Assembly (NCBI GenBank): GCA_902651635.1
Contig: CACRSC010000060.1
Coordinates: 133,088 to 197,087 of the forward strand
Reading direction: 5' to 3'
Length of the DNA stretch: 64,000 bases
DNA from: Mastigamoeba balamuthi
Lineage: Eukaryota > Evosea > Mastigamoebida > Mastigamoebidae
Part shown: positions 10,901 through 22,900 of the stretch, in pieces
Layout of the letters: every line of letters starts with the position of its first letter
Position numbering within the stretch: position 1 is the stretch's first letter
Made by a program: the position numbers and the translations under genes
The notes under the pieces: generated by a model
Database searches by the model: none
Seen by the model: only the letters and a program-made list of their open reading frames with translations
Told to the model about the DNA's origin: nothing

Positions 10901-11850
10901 ATTCCATTTTCTAAGATATAGCAATGTCAGATATTGGTTTAGTGATTTTTCTGTATGGTTTTATGTACTGCTGAGATCAAGATATGTTAGTGCCTTAGTG
11001 TCACGTATTGCTTCAGCCAGCTCCTCTGCTCCTGCATCCCCTATGTTGTTGTCTGCCAAATAATAATCAGATTTTTAATATAATTTGTTGGATTTTCTGT
11101 AGTTTCTATCACAAACAAATTTTGCACCTTGGAGTTCAAGATGAGCCAGTGTCCCGTTGTCATGCATTGCTGCAGCCAGCAGCTCTGCCCCTCCCTCCTC
11201 AATGTGGTTGGCTGTTCAAATTGATATGAGATGATGACCCGATAGCAATGACCTTCAAGTCTTTATATTTCCTAGTTGTGCACCACCAAGTCTGAGAGTA
11301 GTCAGTGTCTTGTTGTCTCTTAGGACTGCAGCCAGCTTCTCCACTTCTGCTTCCCCAAGGTCATTCCCTTCAATGATAAAGATAAGTTATTAAGAGACCT
11401 TTTTGCTCCATACATTCAAGTACGAGACATGTCAGCGTCCGATTTTTTCTTAATGCTAAAGCCAGCATATCTGCTCCTGCTCCCCCAAAATGGTTGCCTT
11501 CCACATGCACTTATGAGATGATTCTCATTTTTATATGATACATGCCTGCTAGGTTGAGAGCAGTCAGCGTCCTGTTGTAGCAGAGAGCGGCAGCAACCTT
11601 CTCCACCCCTGCCTCACCAATATCGTTCCCTGTATGGATTCTGTGAGAATAAACAGCTGTACGGTTCACACCTTCGAGGTTGAGAGAGGTCAGTGTCTTG
11701 TTGCCACGCAGTGCTGTGGCCAACTTCACAACTGCGGCATCCCCAATGCTCTGGCCTGCAAAAAATAATGAGATAACCATACTGTGGTCTCCGTCCCTCA
11801 CAGCCCAGGTCTATTTCCGTGGCCGAGCCTATTTTTAGCAGCTGGTCCAT
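7955..11850 (-). CDS. LRR - Cys/His finger - ADP-ribosyltransferase protein (about 22 exons)
   Basis: The first exon, 11,802-11,850, starts MDQLLKIGSATEIDLG. It is followed by about 17 ribonuclease-inhibitor-type LRRs (for example GNDIGEAGVEKVAAALCYN), each an 84-nt exon with phase-1 ends, down to about 9,470. A degenerate repeat and an exon with SNCGHVDK follow. Next comes ICRCRQCPGDISLCPECAAQ plus KEHGPEHTV, a B-box- or ZZ-like Cys/His finger (about 9,060-9,300), then a Pro-rich linker. After a 48-nt intron (8,552-8,599) comes the ART domain: VYRG (Arg), GFTSAS (Ser) and FPEEEEVLI (Glu-x-Glu), the R-S-E triad of arginine-type mono-ADP-ribosyltransferases. The family moves ADP-ribose from NAD to protein. 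There is no signal peptide or TM segment, so a cytosolic sensor or effector is inferred. The exact frame in the linker (8,650-9,050) is uncertain because two frames are open. Confidence 0.8.
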
Positions 11851-11881
11851 GGGGGTGGTTGTCGTAGAGCGGTGTTTGCAG

Positions 11882-11920
11882 CTGGGAAGGGAAGGGAAGG
11901 AAGGGAAGGGAAGGGAGAGA
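11882..11920. repeat. GGGAA-type microsatellite
   Basis: A run of gggaagggaaggaaggga-type units lies just upstream of the start codon of the LRR-ART gene, in its putative promoter or 5' leader. Confidence 0.8.
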
Positions 11921-12953
11921 ACGAATTGATTTCCTCGGGGGAGGGAACTAAAAGAGCTGCTCGGTGGTTTTTCTGGTGGGCTGGAGCTAACGCAGAAGAT
12001 GTGTTGTAGAAATTACAGAAAGAACATAATCAAAGATACGATCAAAACACAAAAATCTGGCCGGTGCATTCTGACGACTAGGGTGAAGTCACCGGTGGGG
12101 CCCTATTGACGGTACATTCACTTTTTTACCCAGAGAGGGTGAAGCCGGGACTTCAATGCCATTTGAGGGAAATTCCGTGAATAAGGCCCCTATCACCTTT
12201 ACGTGACTTCACTGTCTGCTCGCAGTCCAAAAAGCTAATGTGAGATTGGAGCCAGCAAGCAAATGGAGCAGCCTGCTTCCCCATGGAGCAGCGGCACGTC
12301 CAGCTTGATTCTGCGCCCATGCTTCGCTTCATCACAAGCGAGCAATTTCAGGATTAAGGATTGCTGGCGCGTCGTGGACTGTGAACTCATGTAACAGGTC
12401 GCTGTGGACTGTCGTGACCTCAGAACTGACGATTCTTTGGTCGAAAGGATATTTTCCGTCGGTAGCGTCAGCGCAGAAATCTCCTCTGTCTCTCGGACAC
12501 GCACCGCCGAAAGAACCGTCGTGTCCTTCGTATTTTCATGTTCACAATTGACTCTATACTAGGACGCCACGTCAGCTAACCCGTTTGGACTGCACAACTT
12601 TTATTCTTTTGTGCTTTATCACTTTTCGTTTCGCCTCACCCCACACAAGCCTTTCTCAATAAGAGCACACCTCTTCGACCGTCACTGCGTGCACAACACC
12701 GTCGTTTACACTCAGAAATGCATTGGACCAAGAGCACTGTGACATCACTGTGACATCACGATCGAGGACGGGCTGGTAATTATGACAGGCTGGCACGTGT
12801 AAAGGAGGGTGTCAGCACGCAGCTGGTACAAAGTACGAGATGAACACTAGACGTAAGCATCTGCTCCAGAGCAAACACTGAGCATCGTCCCACTGATCGG
12901 CCACACGACACGTTGCCAGGGTCTTCGTTGTTATTTTGCACCTCGGCGAAGCC
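11921..12953. other. intergenic region at the AT/GC composition boundary
   Basis: About 1 kb lies between the 5' end of the LRR-ART gene and the 3' end of POP1. It holds only short minus-strand open frames with no recognisable domain. Composition changes sharply at about 12,930, where the GC-rich gene-dense part begins. Confidence 0.6.
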
Positions 12954-15318
12954 TCAGACGACGACGGCGACGAGGGCGTGCATGTAGTGCGGCGACGCCT
13001 GGTTGTGCGCCATGGCCACGTACCACGCGAGCCCCCCGGCCGTGCGCGCCGGCTGCCCCGCGTTGGCCTGGGCGATCCTGCGCAGGCCCTCGACGCTGCA
13101 GAACGCCACCGCGGCGCCGCAGCCCCACGCGTACGAGTACCCGCCCGTCGTCACCTTCCCCGCGACCTCCCTGCGCACCTCGGCGCAGTCGCACTTGGCC
13201 CCCGCGGCGTCGCCCTCGCCCGCGTGCCTCGCGCCGCTGCGCCACGCGGCCACGTCGGCGCCCGCGGGCACGCAGACAGAGCCCAGCCGCGCCGGCCTGC
13301 CCCTCCCGGCCGCCACGACGGCCACGCGCACGAGGTCCCCGGGCGCGCCGTCGAGCGCGGCGGCCTGGGGCCCGCGCAGGACGCGCAGCGGGGCGGCGGC
13401 GTCGACGGCAGCGACGTCGGGCCACGCGACGCGGAAGGGCGCCGCGACGCCGAGCTTTGCGTAGTTGGGGCGCTTCGAGGGCGGCAGGCGCGCGTGGCGG
13501 GCGGCGGCCTCGCGCTCGAGCTCGTCCTCGAGGGCGGCGCAGGCGGGCGTGTCGGGCCAGTCGCGCGGGAAGCAGGGGCGGCCCTGCTCGAACTCGGCCC
13601 ACTCGGCCTCGTCGAGGCCCACCGCGTGGGCCCCGTGGAACACCGAGCAGATCCACAGGCGCCGCGCGTGCCCCGCGGGGAAGACGAGGTCCCAGCCGCC
13701 CCCGAGCGCCGCGTGGCGCGCCCCCGAGGCCCCGCCGCTGCCCGGCGGCCGCTGCACGAGCAGCACCGGCACGCTGGCCGCCCCCGCCTGCGCCGAGGCC
13801 TCTGCGCTCCATATGCGCTTGCCCCGCGCCGCGCCGGCGTACCGCGAGCGCCAGAGCGCGGCCAGCGGCACCGCCGAGGGCGCGGCAGCGGCGTTGGCAG
13901 CGGCGTCGGCGGGCCGCGGGGGCCGGCGCGGGCAGAGCGGGATCGAGGGCATCGCGGCCTTGTCGGGCACGCGGACGTTGAGCGCCAGGGCGACGCCCGC
14001 CGGCAGCGACGACGTGTCGCGGACGCCCGCGACGACGGCGCGCCAGGCGTCGGCGCCGGCGCCTGCGTCGTCGTCGGCGAGCCGCGCGAGGACGCGCGCG
14101 AGGACGCCCGTGGCCCTGGGCCCGCGGTACTCGAACCTCGCGAGCTCGCGCCTGCAGACCCTGGCCCCCGCGCCCTCGCACGAGGCCGCGAGCTCCCCCA
14201 GGGCCTGCTCGGCTGCCGCGGGGTGCACCCAGAGCAGCAGCGACGCGCACGAGTCGCCTGCAGGGGCGGCCGTCTTGAGCTGCCGCCACAGGAACGTCGC
14301 GGGCCCCACGGGCCGCTGGTCCCCGGCGCTCAGCAGCACAAAGTCGCCCGCGCGCGAGCCCTCGCGGTAGAGGGCCGCGCAGGGCGTGGGGGCCGCGCGG
14401 GGGTCCGAGTGGCGGCGGAGGACCGCGCAGAGGGCGCCGATGGGCCCGTCGAGCTGCAGGCACGCCGAGTGCGAGGCGTCGCGCGCGGTGCACAGGTACG
14501 CAGCGCTGCGGTACGACGCGCGCAGCCCGCGGTCGCTCCGCCGCAGCGCCACCTTCCAGCCCCAGCGCGCGGCCATCTTGAAGCGCTTGGCGTGCCAGAT
14601 CTGCGCGGGGGCGCCGTGTCAATTGATTTTGTCGTTTCAATTGATTTGTCTCGCGGGGTGTTTTTTTTCTCTTTGTGGGGGAGCGGTGGGCGTGCGTGGG
14701 TCTCGGTCCACTTGTGCGTGCGCTGGCGGACGGCGGGCAGCAGCTGCAGGCGCGCGGGCCTCCTGAGGTACCTCCGCGCCCTCCGCTTCTTCTTCAGCCT
14801 CCGCTTCTGCTCGTCGGCTGCGCGACGCGACTTTTAGGGCTCCAGCTGACGTGGCGCAGGCAACAGGGGGAGGCAATTCCTGGATATGGGAATCGTGACG
14901 CGGGGGGCCCTGCGTCACACGACGCGACTTTTTTGTTCAGCCGACGTGGCGCAGGCAAGAGGGGAATTCCTGGATCTGGGAATCGTGACGCGGGGTCCCC
15001 TGCGTCACGCGTGACGTGGCGATGCGACAAGGGGGGTGTGGTCTGCGTGCCTCCGGCGGGGGCCTTCTCGTGGTACTCGCGGGCTGCGCGGCGGCGGATG
15101 TTGCGGGGGATGCGGTGGAGGTTGTGGCTCATGGCCCTGCGGCGCAGGTGCCGCGGCAGCTTCTGGAACGTCCGCTTGCCCCCGCCGCCCGCGGCGCCCG
15201 ACTCCGAGGCCGAGCGCGCCAGGGCCTGCAGCTCCTGCGCGATCGCCTTGAGCTCGGGCTCGCGGGCGCGGGCGTACTCGTGGACGGGGAGCACAGCAGC
15301 GGTCTGCGCCAGCGACAT
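12954..15318 (-). CDS. POP1: POP1, protein subunit of RNase P / RNase MRP
   Basis: Three exons (15,051-15,318; 14,696-14,817; 12,954-14,600) give 678 aa. The N-terminal exon has the POP1 signature KLPRHLRRRAMSHNLHRIPR. Exon 2 is a basic stretch ending WTETH, which joins exon 3 IWHAKRFKMAARWGWKV, the conserved WxETHIWHAKRF block of the family. Exon 3 carries the POPLD-type region (GGWDLVFPAGHARRLW, then FPRDWPD) and a C-terminal Gly/Cys-rich end (TTGGYSYAWGCG). POP1 is the scaffold protein of nuclear RNase P (tRNA 5' processing) and RNase MRP (rRNA processing). Both introns are GC-AG with the same donor, gcacgc; reading phase and the conserved block across the junction support them. It is transcribed divergently from the first PHP gene. 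Confidence 0.93.
14824..15020. repeat. tandem duplication (97-bp offset) inside POP1 intron 1
   Basis: The segment gacgcgacttttagg at 14,824 recurs as gacgcgacttttttg at 14,921, and the following sequence stays alignable (cgtggcgcaggca, aattcctggat, gggaatcgtgacgcgg). Two diverged copies of a roughly 97-bp unit make up most of the intron. Confidence 0.85.
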
Positions 15319-15723
15319 CTGTGCAGGGGCCTGGTGTGTGTCTGGGGTCTCTCTCTCTGCGGTCCCTCTGCCTCTGGTGCCCTCGCAGCCGCAGCAGCGC
15401 GCTGTGTTGCCGCGGTCTCGGTATCTCTGGCCCACGAATATCTGGGATATCTGGGTCCTGACGTCAAACGCTGAGAGGACCACCGCGACAGCCCAGCAAA
15501 TGGCCCACCTGCGAGCAACGAGGCGATCGGACACCTCACACTCTGTTCACTGTCGTATAATGCCGGCGAGAGATTCATTTGATACCATTCTCATGAGTAC
15601 AGCGGCCCTCGGTTCACAGTGGCTTTTCTCCACTAGATTGGCCTCGGAAAAGGCGGATATCCGTTTCCGATTCCAACACAAGCAAAAGCAGCTCACATTC
15701 GCTTACGCAGGCTCAGCTCATCC
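15319..15723. promoter_or_regulatory. divergent intergenic region, POP1 / PHP gene 1
   Basis: This 405-bp gap separates two divergently read start codons, so it must hold both promoters. No TATA-like or other named element is convincing. Confidence 0.4.
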
Positions 15724-17197
15724 ATGCTCAAGCAGCAGCTACTCGCCCGCCTCGCGTTCCTCTGGGACGACCCCGCGCACCAGCGCAGCGCCAGGGCACG
15801 CGTGCTCTGGGCGGCAGCCTCCCTCGTGCTTCGCTACCTGTTCGTCGTCGCTGCCGTCGCCTGCACGGCCGCTGTCTGCGTTGCGGTCCGCGAGAACGCG
15901 CCCCCGGAGACCCTGGGGGCCTCGTACTCGTTCGTTGACCGCCCGGGGCCCTTTGCCCGCGGCCTGCGCCCCGCCGACGCCACGCAGCGGCCCACGCTGG
16001 CGCTCAACACGCACGCGCACTCGACAGTGTCCCCCGACGGCGAGATGAGCCCTGCGCAGGTGGTGGCGTGGCACGCGAGCTACGGCTACGACGCGTTCGT
16101 CATGACAGACCACAACGCCTTCAGCGGCTTCGACGAGGCCCGCAGGGCCGCCCGCGACGACTGGAACGACACCATCATCGTCCTGCCGGGCGTCGAGTGG
16201 ACCACGGGCCGAGGCCACTACAACTTCATCGGCGTCAGGTTCGGTTCCCCTTTATTCGTCACCACATCGGGTCTTTTTCCGGTTCCTCAGCCCTTTTCAC
16301 TTGTATTCCTGCGGTTTTCCCCGTGCGCGCAGGTCGCTGCACCGGGTGCACGCAGGCGACTCGTTCCTGCGGTGCCCGTCGGACGAAGAGATGCAGGCGG
16401 CCATCGACGAGTGCCACGCGGCGGGGTGCGTGGTGACGGTGAACCACCTTCCCTACTCGTGGTCGTACGGGCACAACGTCCCGGGCCTCGTCGACCTGCT
16501 CGCCTGGGGCGTCGACTACGTCGAGGTGGCCGCCAACTGGGGTGTCGACATGCAATCCTACACGTGGGCCCTCCAGCACGGCATGGGCGTCGCCGCGGGC
16601 ATCGACGTGCACAGCCCCGACTCCAACGCCTACGCCTACACGACGCTGGCGCCGGCCGCCCGCAGCGAGGAGGCCATCATGGCCGAGCTGCGCGCCCGCA
16701 GGACCAGCTTCATCTACTCGACCCTCTCGGTCAGGTCCATGGTGGCCACGTGCGCTCGCTGGCCCCCCAGTGTCCGCAGCTGACGGGCAGGGCGACCAGG
16801 GGAGCGCAGGCCGGGCAGGAGGAACAGCAGGTACTGGTTCCAGCGGCCCCTCATCCTCTTCGGCAGCTTCGTCAACTCCCTCTACGACCACGGGACCCAG
16901 GTGGCCGCGGCCCCCCAGATGCCCCACGCCCGCTTCTGCGTGACGCGGAGCACGGCAGCGGCCCGTGCTGTCGCAGCGGCCAGCGCGGGGGGCGCCGGGG
17001 AGGCGATGGACGGGGGGACGTTAGCGGCGCTGTTCTTCTGGTCGCTCGTGGGGTTTGCGGCCTGGGAGGCTGTGAGGTGCGGCGTGGCCGCTGCGTGGGA
17101 GGGCGGCAGGGCGTGGGCCGTCGCGAGGATGAGGGAGCAGCACGGCTTCGTCAAGATGGACGACGGGCACGAGTCTCTGCAGACGCTCTGCCAGTAG
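15724..17197 (+). CDS. membrane-anchored PHP-domain metallohydrolase, copy 1
   Basis: Three exons (15,724-16,238; 16,333-16,749; 16,810-17,197) give 439 aa. An N-terminal hydrophobic segment (RYLFVVAAVACTAAVCVAV, about residues 38-56) is followed by a PHP domain: HAHSTVSPDG (HxH, Asp), MTDHN, GVEWTTGRGHYNFIGV (Glu/His), VNHLPYSW (His) and GIDVHSPDS (Asp-x-His). A second TM segment (LAALFFWSLVGFAAWEAV) lies near the C-terminus. The PHP fold binds two or three metal ions and hydrolyses phosphoesters; the substrate is unknown. All expected metal ligands are present. The closest relatives are the copies at 18,100 and 31,885. It stands in tandem with copy 2, separated by about 900 bp. Confidence 0.85.
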
Positions 17198-18099
17198 GGA
17201 GACCGCCGCTGAAGCAGGACACGACGATGAGATCCATGAACAGAGAGACACAAGTGCCCTGGACAAAACGGCTCCTGCGCCAGCCCCCTCCTGGCCAGAG
17301 TAGAGACAGGTGTGGGGGCGCCTGAGAGCCGCCGAGGAGAAAGAAGAAGAGTCTAGAACAGACCGTTCAGCGGTGATAGGCCAAGTCTGTTGCTACATTC
17401 AGGGGTCTCTCTTTTTTGAAAAAACCGTGGGCGGCCATACCACGCGTGTTGGTCTGGTACCCCAGTCTTGCTGTGCCTCACGATGTCCTTGGACAGCACC
17501 TCACGCGCCATGCAAAACCAGGTTCTCACTCAAAGAGTGGAGAAAGGGTGAGAACTGCGGGCTTAGTAGTTTGGAGTGTATAGAAGAACAATTGATTTTG
17601 CACAGATGCGACGAACAGAAAAAGAGGGCCGATTATGGGTCACCCCTCACCACCTGTTCGCAAAGCCCGCAGAGTGCACAATAGATGCCCTGTGAAGAAC
17701 GTCGCTATTGTGGTGCACGGCCATGAGGGTGGGCAGTTACCTGATGCGTGTTGCGAAGACGGAAAAGCTAAGTGGCCAGTAAGACAACAGATGGGATGGA
17801 GTGATCGAAGAAACAAAAGTGAAAAGGGTGCAGCGCAGGCTGACTCTGTGTCCACTGCCGGTCTGCTGTATTGAGCAGCAGTTTCGAGAGCAGAGGAGCT
17901 GAGTGCAAGTTGTGACAGCCCTGGAATGCAGAGAGGGATGGGAAGTGCACAATTTAAGGAGAGTGACGTTGTTTCGGGTCTGGAAAACGGACACGCTCGA
18001 TGAGAGCGCCCGCTTCCAATTCCAACCAAGAGCAATGACCTCTTCATTTCCTCACTGTCGTCACATTGGGCAAGCCACCTACCTGTCCATAGCTCATCC
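17198..18099. other. intergenic spacer between tandem PHP genes
   Basis: About 900 bp of intermediate GC. Open frames on both strands are short and overlapping and encode no recognisable domain. The sequence just before each PHP start is similar (agctcatccatgctcaagca), suggesting duplication of the promoter-proximal part together with the gene. Confidence 0.5.
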
Positions 18100-19637
18100 A
18101 TGCTCAAGCAGCACCAGCACTCGGCCAGCCTCACATTCGCGTGGGAGGACAACGCAGGCCAGCACAGCGCCATGGCACGCGCGCTCAGGGTGGCAGCCTC
18201 CCTCGCGCTTCGCTACCTGTTCGTCGTGGCTGCCGTCGCCTGCACGGCCGCTGTCTGCGTTCTGGTCCGCGAGCACGCGCCCCCGGAGACCCTGGGGGCC
18301 TCGTACTCGTTCGTTGCCCGCCCGGGGCCCTTTGCCCGCGGCCTGCGCCCTGCGGACGCCACGCAGCGGCCCACGCTGGCGCTCAACACGCACGCGCACT
18401 CGACGGCGTCGGACGGCGGCATGAGCCCGGCGCAGGTGGTGGCGTGGCACGCGAGCTACGGCTACGACGCATTCGTCATGACAGACCACAACACCGCCGC
18501 TGGCGTCGACGAGGCCCGCAGATACGCGCACGAGGCCTACGGGGACGCGGTCCTCGTCCTGCCGGGCGTCGAGTGGGCCACGGGCCGCGGCCACTACAAC
18601 TTCATCGGCGTCAGGTAGCGCTCCTTCCCAGAGGAGCCCACAGCGGGGCTGCCCGAGAGACCATTTCCTCTCGCCCCGGGCTGAATTGTCTCTGAGGGAC
18701 TTTTCCTGCCCATTGCGTCCCCTCCGCAGGTCGCTGCGCAGCGTGACCGCGGGAGGCCCGTCGGCCCAGAGCTGCCCGACAGACGACGAGATGCGGGCGG
18801 CGATGGCCGAGTGCCACGCGGCGGGGTGCGTGGTGGTCGTGAGCCACCTGCCCCACTCGTGGTCGCAGGGGCTCAGCGTCCCCAACCTCAGCGCCCTCCG
18901 CGCCTGGGGCGTCGACTACGTCGAGGTGGCCGCCGGCTGGGGCGTCGACATGCAGTCCTACACGTGGGCCCTCCAGCTCGGCCTGGGCGTCGCCGCGGGC
19001 ACCGACGTGCAGGGCCCCCACTCGGCCGCCCACGCCTACACGACCCTCGCAGCGGCCGCCCGCAGCGAGCAGGCCGTCATGGCCGAGCTGCGCGCCCGCA
19101 GGACCAGCTTCATCTACTCGACCCTCTCCGAGACGGCCCTCGTGGCCACGTGCGTCCCGGCCCTCCTCGTTCGCCGCTGACTGCGCTCCCCTTCCCCGCT
19201 CCCTCCACCCGGTCGCCCGCAGGTCGGGCAGGAGGAACGGCGCCTACGTGTTCCAGCGGCCCCTCGTCCTCGCGGGCAGCCTCGTCGCCGCCCTCTTCGA
19301 CCGCAGCGCCGGCGGTGCAGCCCCCTCTCCCGCGCCGCGCCCGGGCCTCTGTGGCGGCACGGGGGCCGCGGGTGGCGTGGGGGCCGCGAGGGCGGGGCCG
19401 TCGGCCGACTGGGGGGCCCTGGCGGCGCTGCTCTTCTGGACGCTGGCGGGCGTCTCTGCGTGGGAGGCGGTGGGCTGCTGCCTCGCGGCCGCGTGGCACA
19501 GGGCCTCGGGCGCCCGCGCGAGGCGCAGGGCAACGCAGCGCCACCCGCTGTCGGGCAGCGGCAACGGCAACGAGGGCGGCGGCGACGACGGCTGCAGCGA
19601 GCGCCTGCAGCTGCTCTACGAGGCCAGCGCCCGCTGA
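18100..19637 (+). CDS. membrane-anchored PHP-domain protein, copy 2 (altered metal ligand)
   Basis: Exons 18,100-18,614, 18,730-19,149 and 19,223-19,637 give 449 aa. It has the same layout as copy 1: TM near residues 38-56, HAHSTASDGGMSPAQVV, MTDHN, GVEWATGRGHYNF, VSHLPHSW, a C-terminal TM (LAALLFWTLAGVSAWEAV) and a Gly/Asn-rich tail. At the last metal-ligand position, where copies 1 and 3 have Asp-Val-His, this copy reads GTDVQGP: His is replaced by Gln (codon 19,010-19,012). Activity or metal content may therefore differ. Intron positions and phases match copy 1 exactly. Its 3' end converges on WDHD1. Confidence 0.83.
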
Positions 19638-19915
19638 ACTGGCGCTGGTGCCTCGCACACCCCCGCGAGGGCTGCCGCGCAGACACACGCGGCACACGGC
19701 GCATCGGCGCAAATGTGTACAGAGAGAGAGGCTTGTGGCTCTGGCCGCCACCGGCCCAGCACTCTGCTCTCTCTTTGACGGGGGAGCTGCTGCTGCTGAT
19801 CGAGGAGTGCACGGGCAGCCAAGACCGCAGGCGCAGCAGCGCGCAGAGCAGCTTCAGAGGCTCTGAAGGGGTTAACTACGTGCTCTGTTCCTTCTTGTGC
19901 ACACGCGCACCGGCG

Positions 19916-22900
19916 CTAGTAGCGGGGCCTCTTGAGGCTCGCTGCCGTCAGCTGCTGCGGCGGCTCGGCCCGCTTCCTGCTCGCTGCGGCGCCGCCGTCC
20001 TCCCGCTCCTACGAAGCACACAGTCAGCAACAGCAGGGGCAGCGGCAGCGGCAGCAAAAGGGGAGGAGGGGGCGCACCTCGAGGAGGGCGTTGATGGCCT
20101 CGGCGAGGCGGCCGCAGCCGGCAGCGGTGGCCTCCTTGACGGCGACCATGAGGGACTTGCGCAGGCGCAGCGTCGCGCAGATGTCGAGCACGCGCGTGTC
20201 GCGCTGGGCCTGCTGCTGCGCCCCCGTCTCGGCCAGCTCCGCCTGCGCCATCCGGATGCCCGACACGTCCACCAGCGCCTCCTCCCGCGCCGCGTCCTCG
20301 CCCTCGGCCACCCCGCCGCCCGCCCCCAGCGGCGCGCTCCTCCTGTGCTCCAGCAGCAGCTGCCCCCGCGTGTGCCTGCGCGCCCGCGTGAGCCCCCGGG
20401 CGGCCAGAGAGGGGCGCTGCGCACGCTTCGTTGTGGCGGACAAAGTCCCTGCTGGCCGAGCCCGCGATGAGGGGGACCGTGAGGGGCGCTGTGCTGGCCA
20501 GGGGCAGGGGGACCACGGGCGGCGTCGCCTGGCCGTCCTTGCAGACGATGAACGTGGCGTCGCCCGCGGCCACGCCCACCATCCACTGCGTCTCGCCCGC
20601 CTTGCGCGCAGCCGCCAGGTCCAGCACCGGGCACCACAGCGGCGCGCTGCACCCGCGTGCCCACAGCAGCGCGCTCAGCACCCCGCTGCTGTCGTACGCG
20701 TACAGCGTCTGCGCCGCGTGTGAGGCCCCGAGGAGCGCAGCAGAGAGACAGAGACAGAGACGGAGAAAGACAGACAGACAGAGACAGAAAGAGAGAGAAG
20801 AGACAGACAGACAGGGTCAGAGTCAGAGACGGACTAAGACAAAAAAAAAAAGAGGGCAGCGCACGAGGTCGTCGCCGAGGCCGAGCCAGCTGAGCAGCGA
20901 CCTGCGCGTGAGGGCGAGGGGCCCCGAGGCGAGCGTGCGGGCCGCGGGGCCGGCGACGTCGACGAGGAGGTACGCCATGTTCTGCGAGCCGTCGGCCGGG
21001 GGCGCCGCGTGGTACGCGAGCGCGACGGCGGGGCCCCGGGCGGCGGCGGCCACGACGTCGCCGGGGAGCACAAAGAGCTCGCGCTCGACGCCCGCCAGCG
21101 AGAAGAGCCGCACGAGGCGCCGCGACGTGACGACGCAGACCGCAGCGGCGCCGGCGACGACGGCGACGACGGCCTCGCCGGCCGGGAGGGTCTGCACCCA
21201 GTCGCAGGCGGGCACCTCTGCGGCCTGGGCGGGGCCCTGGCGCACCAGCGGCCGGAAGAGGACCGTCGTGCTGCTCGCGAGCGCCAGCCCGCTCTCGCCT
21301 GCAGCGCTGCGCTCAGACGGGGGGCCAGAGGGCCGAGAGAGAGAGAGAGAGGGCGGGCGGACAGAGGGAGCCGATGGAGCAGCGGTAGTGGTCGGCCAGT
21401 GTGAGGCGCTTGTAGGCCGTCTGGTCCGTGAACTCGACGGTGATGGTCTGCTGGTCGTCCTCCTCGCGCATGACGACGGCCCCCACGTGGTTGTACGCTG
21501 CGCCCGTCGCACACGCGGCGTCAGAGCAGGCGAGGAAGGAGGGGAGGCGCACCGAAGAAGCGGCGCTTGGTGCCCACGGGGGAGGCCGAGGGCTGGAAGG
21601 GCCCCTGCGCCGCCGTCTCGATGGCGAAGTCGGCGGCGTCGTCCCTGTGCCGGCGGCCCCTGGCCCGCTCCCTGCGGCCCCTGCGCTCGCCCTCCTCCTC
21701 CTCCTCCTCCCCCTCCGTCGCGGCCCCGTACGCGTCGCCCGCCCCCCCGTCGCCGCCGTCGCCCGCGTCGTCGTTGCCGAAGATCTCCGCGACGGTGGGC
21801 GCGGCGGGCGCGGCGGCGGCGCTGCCCTTGGTGAGGCGCGAGGGGTTGGGCAGCTTGGGCGGTATCACGTCGTCCCAGAAGGCCACCTGCCCCTGCGTGT
21901 TCATCTGCGCCGCCACGTCACGCGCCCCGTCAGTGCCCCCGCGGCGCACCCCCCGCGCTCTGCTGGGCTACGCACGACGGCGACCGAGTTGCCCGCGGGG
22001 TTCCACGCGAGGTCGCAGAGGCCGGGGCCCGCGCGGGCGCTGTGGATCGACTCGCGCGAGGCCACGTCCCAGACGAGCAGCATGCCGTCCACCGACGCCG
22101 TCGCCGCGTAGCCCCCGCTCCTGCTCCACGTCACCAGCGACACCTCGCGCGCGTGGCTCTGCAGCTTGAACGCCTCGGCCCACGTCTCCCGCGCCACCAC
22201 GTGCACCTCTGGCGGGGGGGAGCGCGGCGGGGCGTCAGGGCCGCTGCGCCACGTCACGGGGGCGGTGCGGTGCCTTTGGCGCAGGGGATGGCGAGGTAGG
22301 CGCCGTCGGGGGACCAGGCGAGGCGCAGGAGCTGCGGGGCGTCGAGGGCGATGTCCGCGGGGGGCGCGCGGGGCAGCGCCAGCGTGTAGACGGCGGCCGC
22401 CGTCGCCGCGTCAAAGACCCGGACCTCGCCGTCGGCGCCCGCCGAGGCCACGTACTTGCCCTGCGGGTCGCAGGCGACGCTGAGCACCGCGCCCCTGTGC
22501 CCCTTGCAGACCACCGGCGCCCCGGGCGCCACCGTGCTCACAATCCGCACCGTCCCGTCCCTGCACGCCAGAGAGCGCTCCCCGTGCTCAGTGGCGTGCT
22601 GCGCAAAGAGGGAATCTACACGTGGCAAAGAATCTGCGACGTGGCAGGTGACGTGTGCCCGAAATCAAAGGGGGGAGGGCTGGCACGCGACGCGACGCGA
22701 CAGCTGGAAGGGGGGGGAGGAGGAGGACGTGGAGAGAGACTGATGTGGCACGACGTGGCATGACGCCAGGGGGAGGGGGGTGCGCACTCGACGGCGCAGG
22801 CGACGGAGGAGCCGGTGTTGGAGTAGGCGAGGTGGCGGGGGGCGAGGGGCGCGCGGAGGAGGAGCTGCGCGAGGGCGAGCGACTCAGCGCTGAGCTCCGC

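Noticed and set aside
9238-11229. Plus-strand small frames across the LRR region
   Set aside because: Reverse complements of LRR exons (Ser/Cys/Pro-rich shadows such as SSAPASPMLL).
12936-14837. 633-codon plus-strand open frame opposite POP1
   Set aside because: Shadow of the GC-rich POP1 gene: Arg/Gly/Ala-only composition, no domain, and POP1 on the other strand matches its family block by block.
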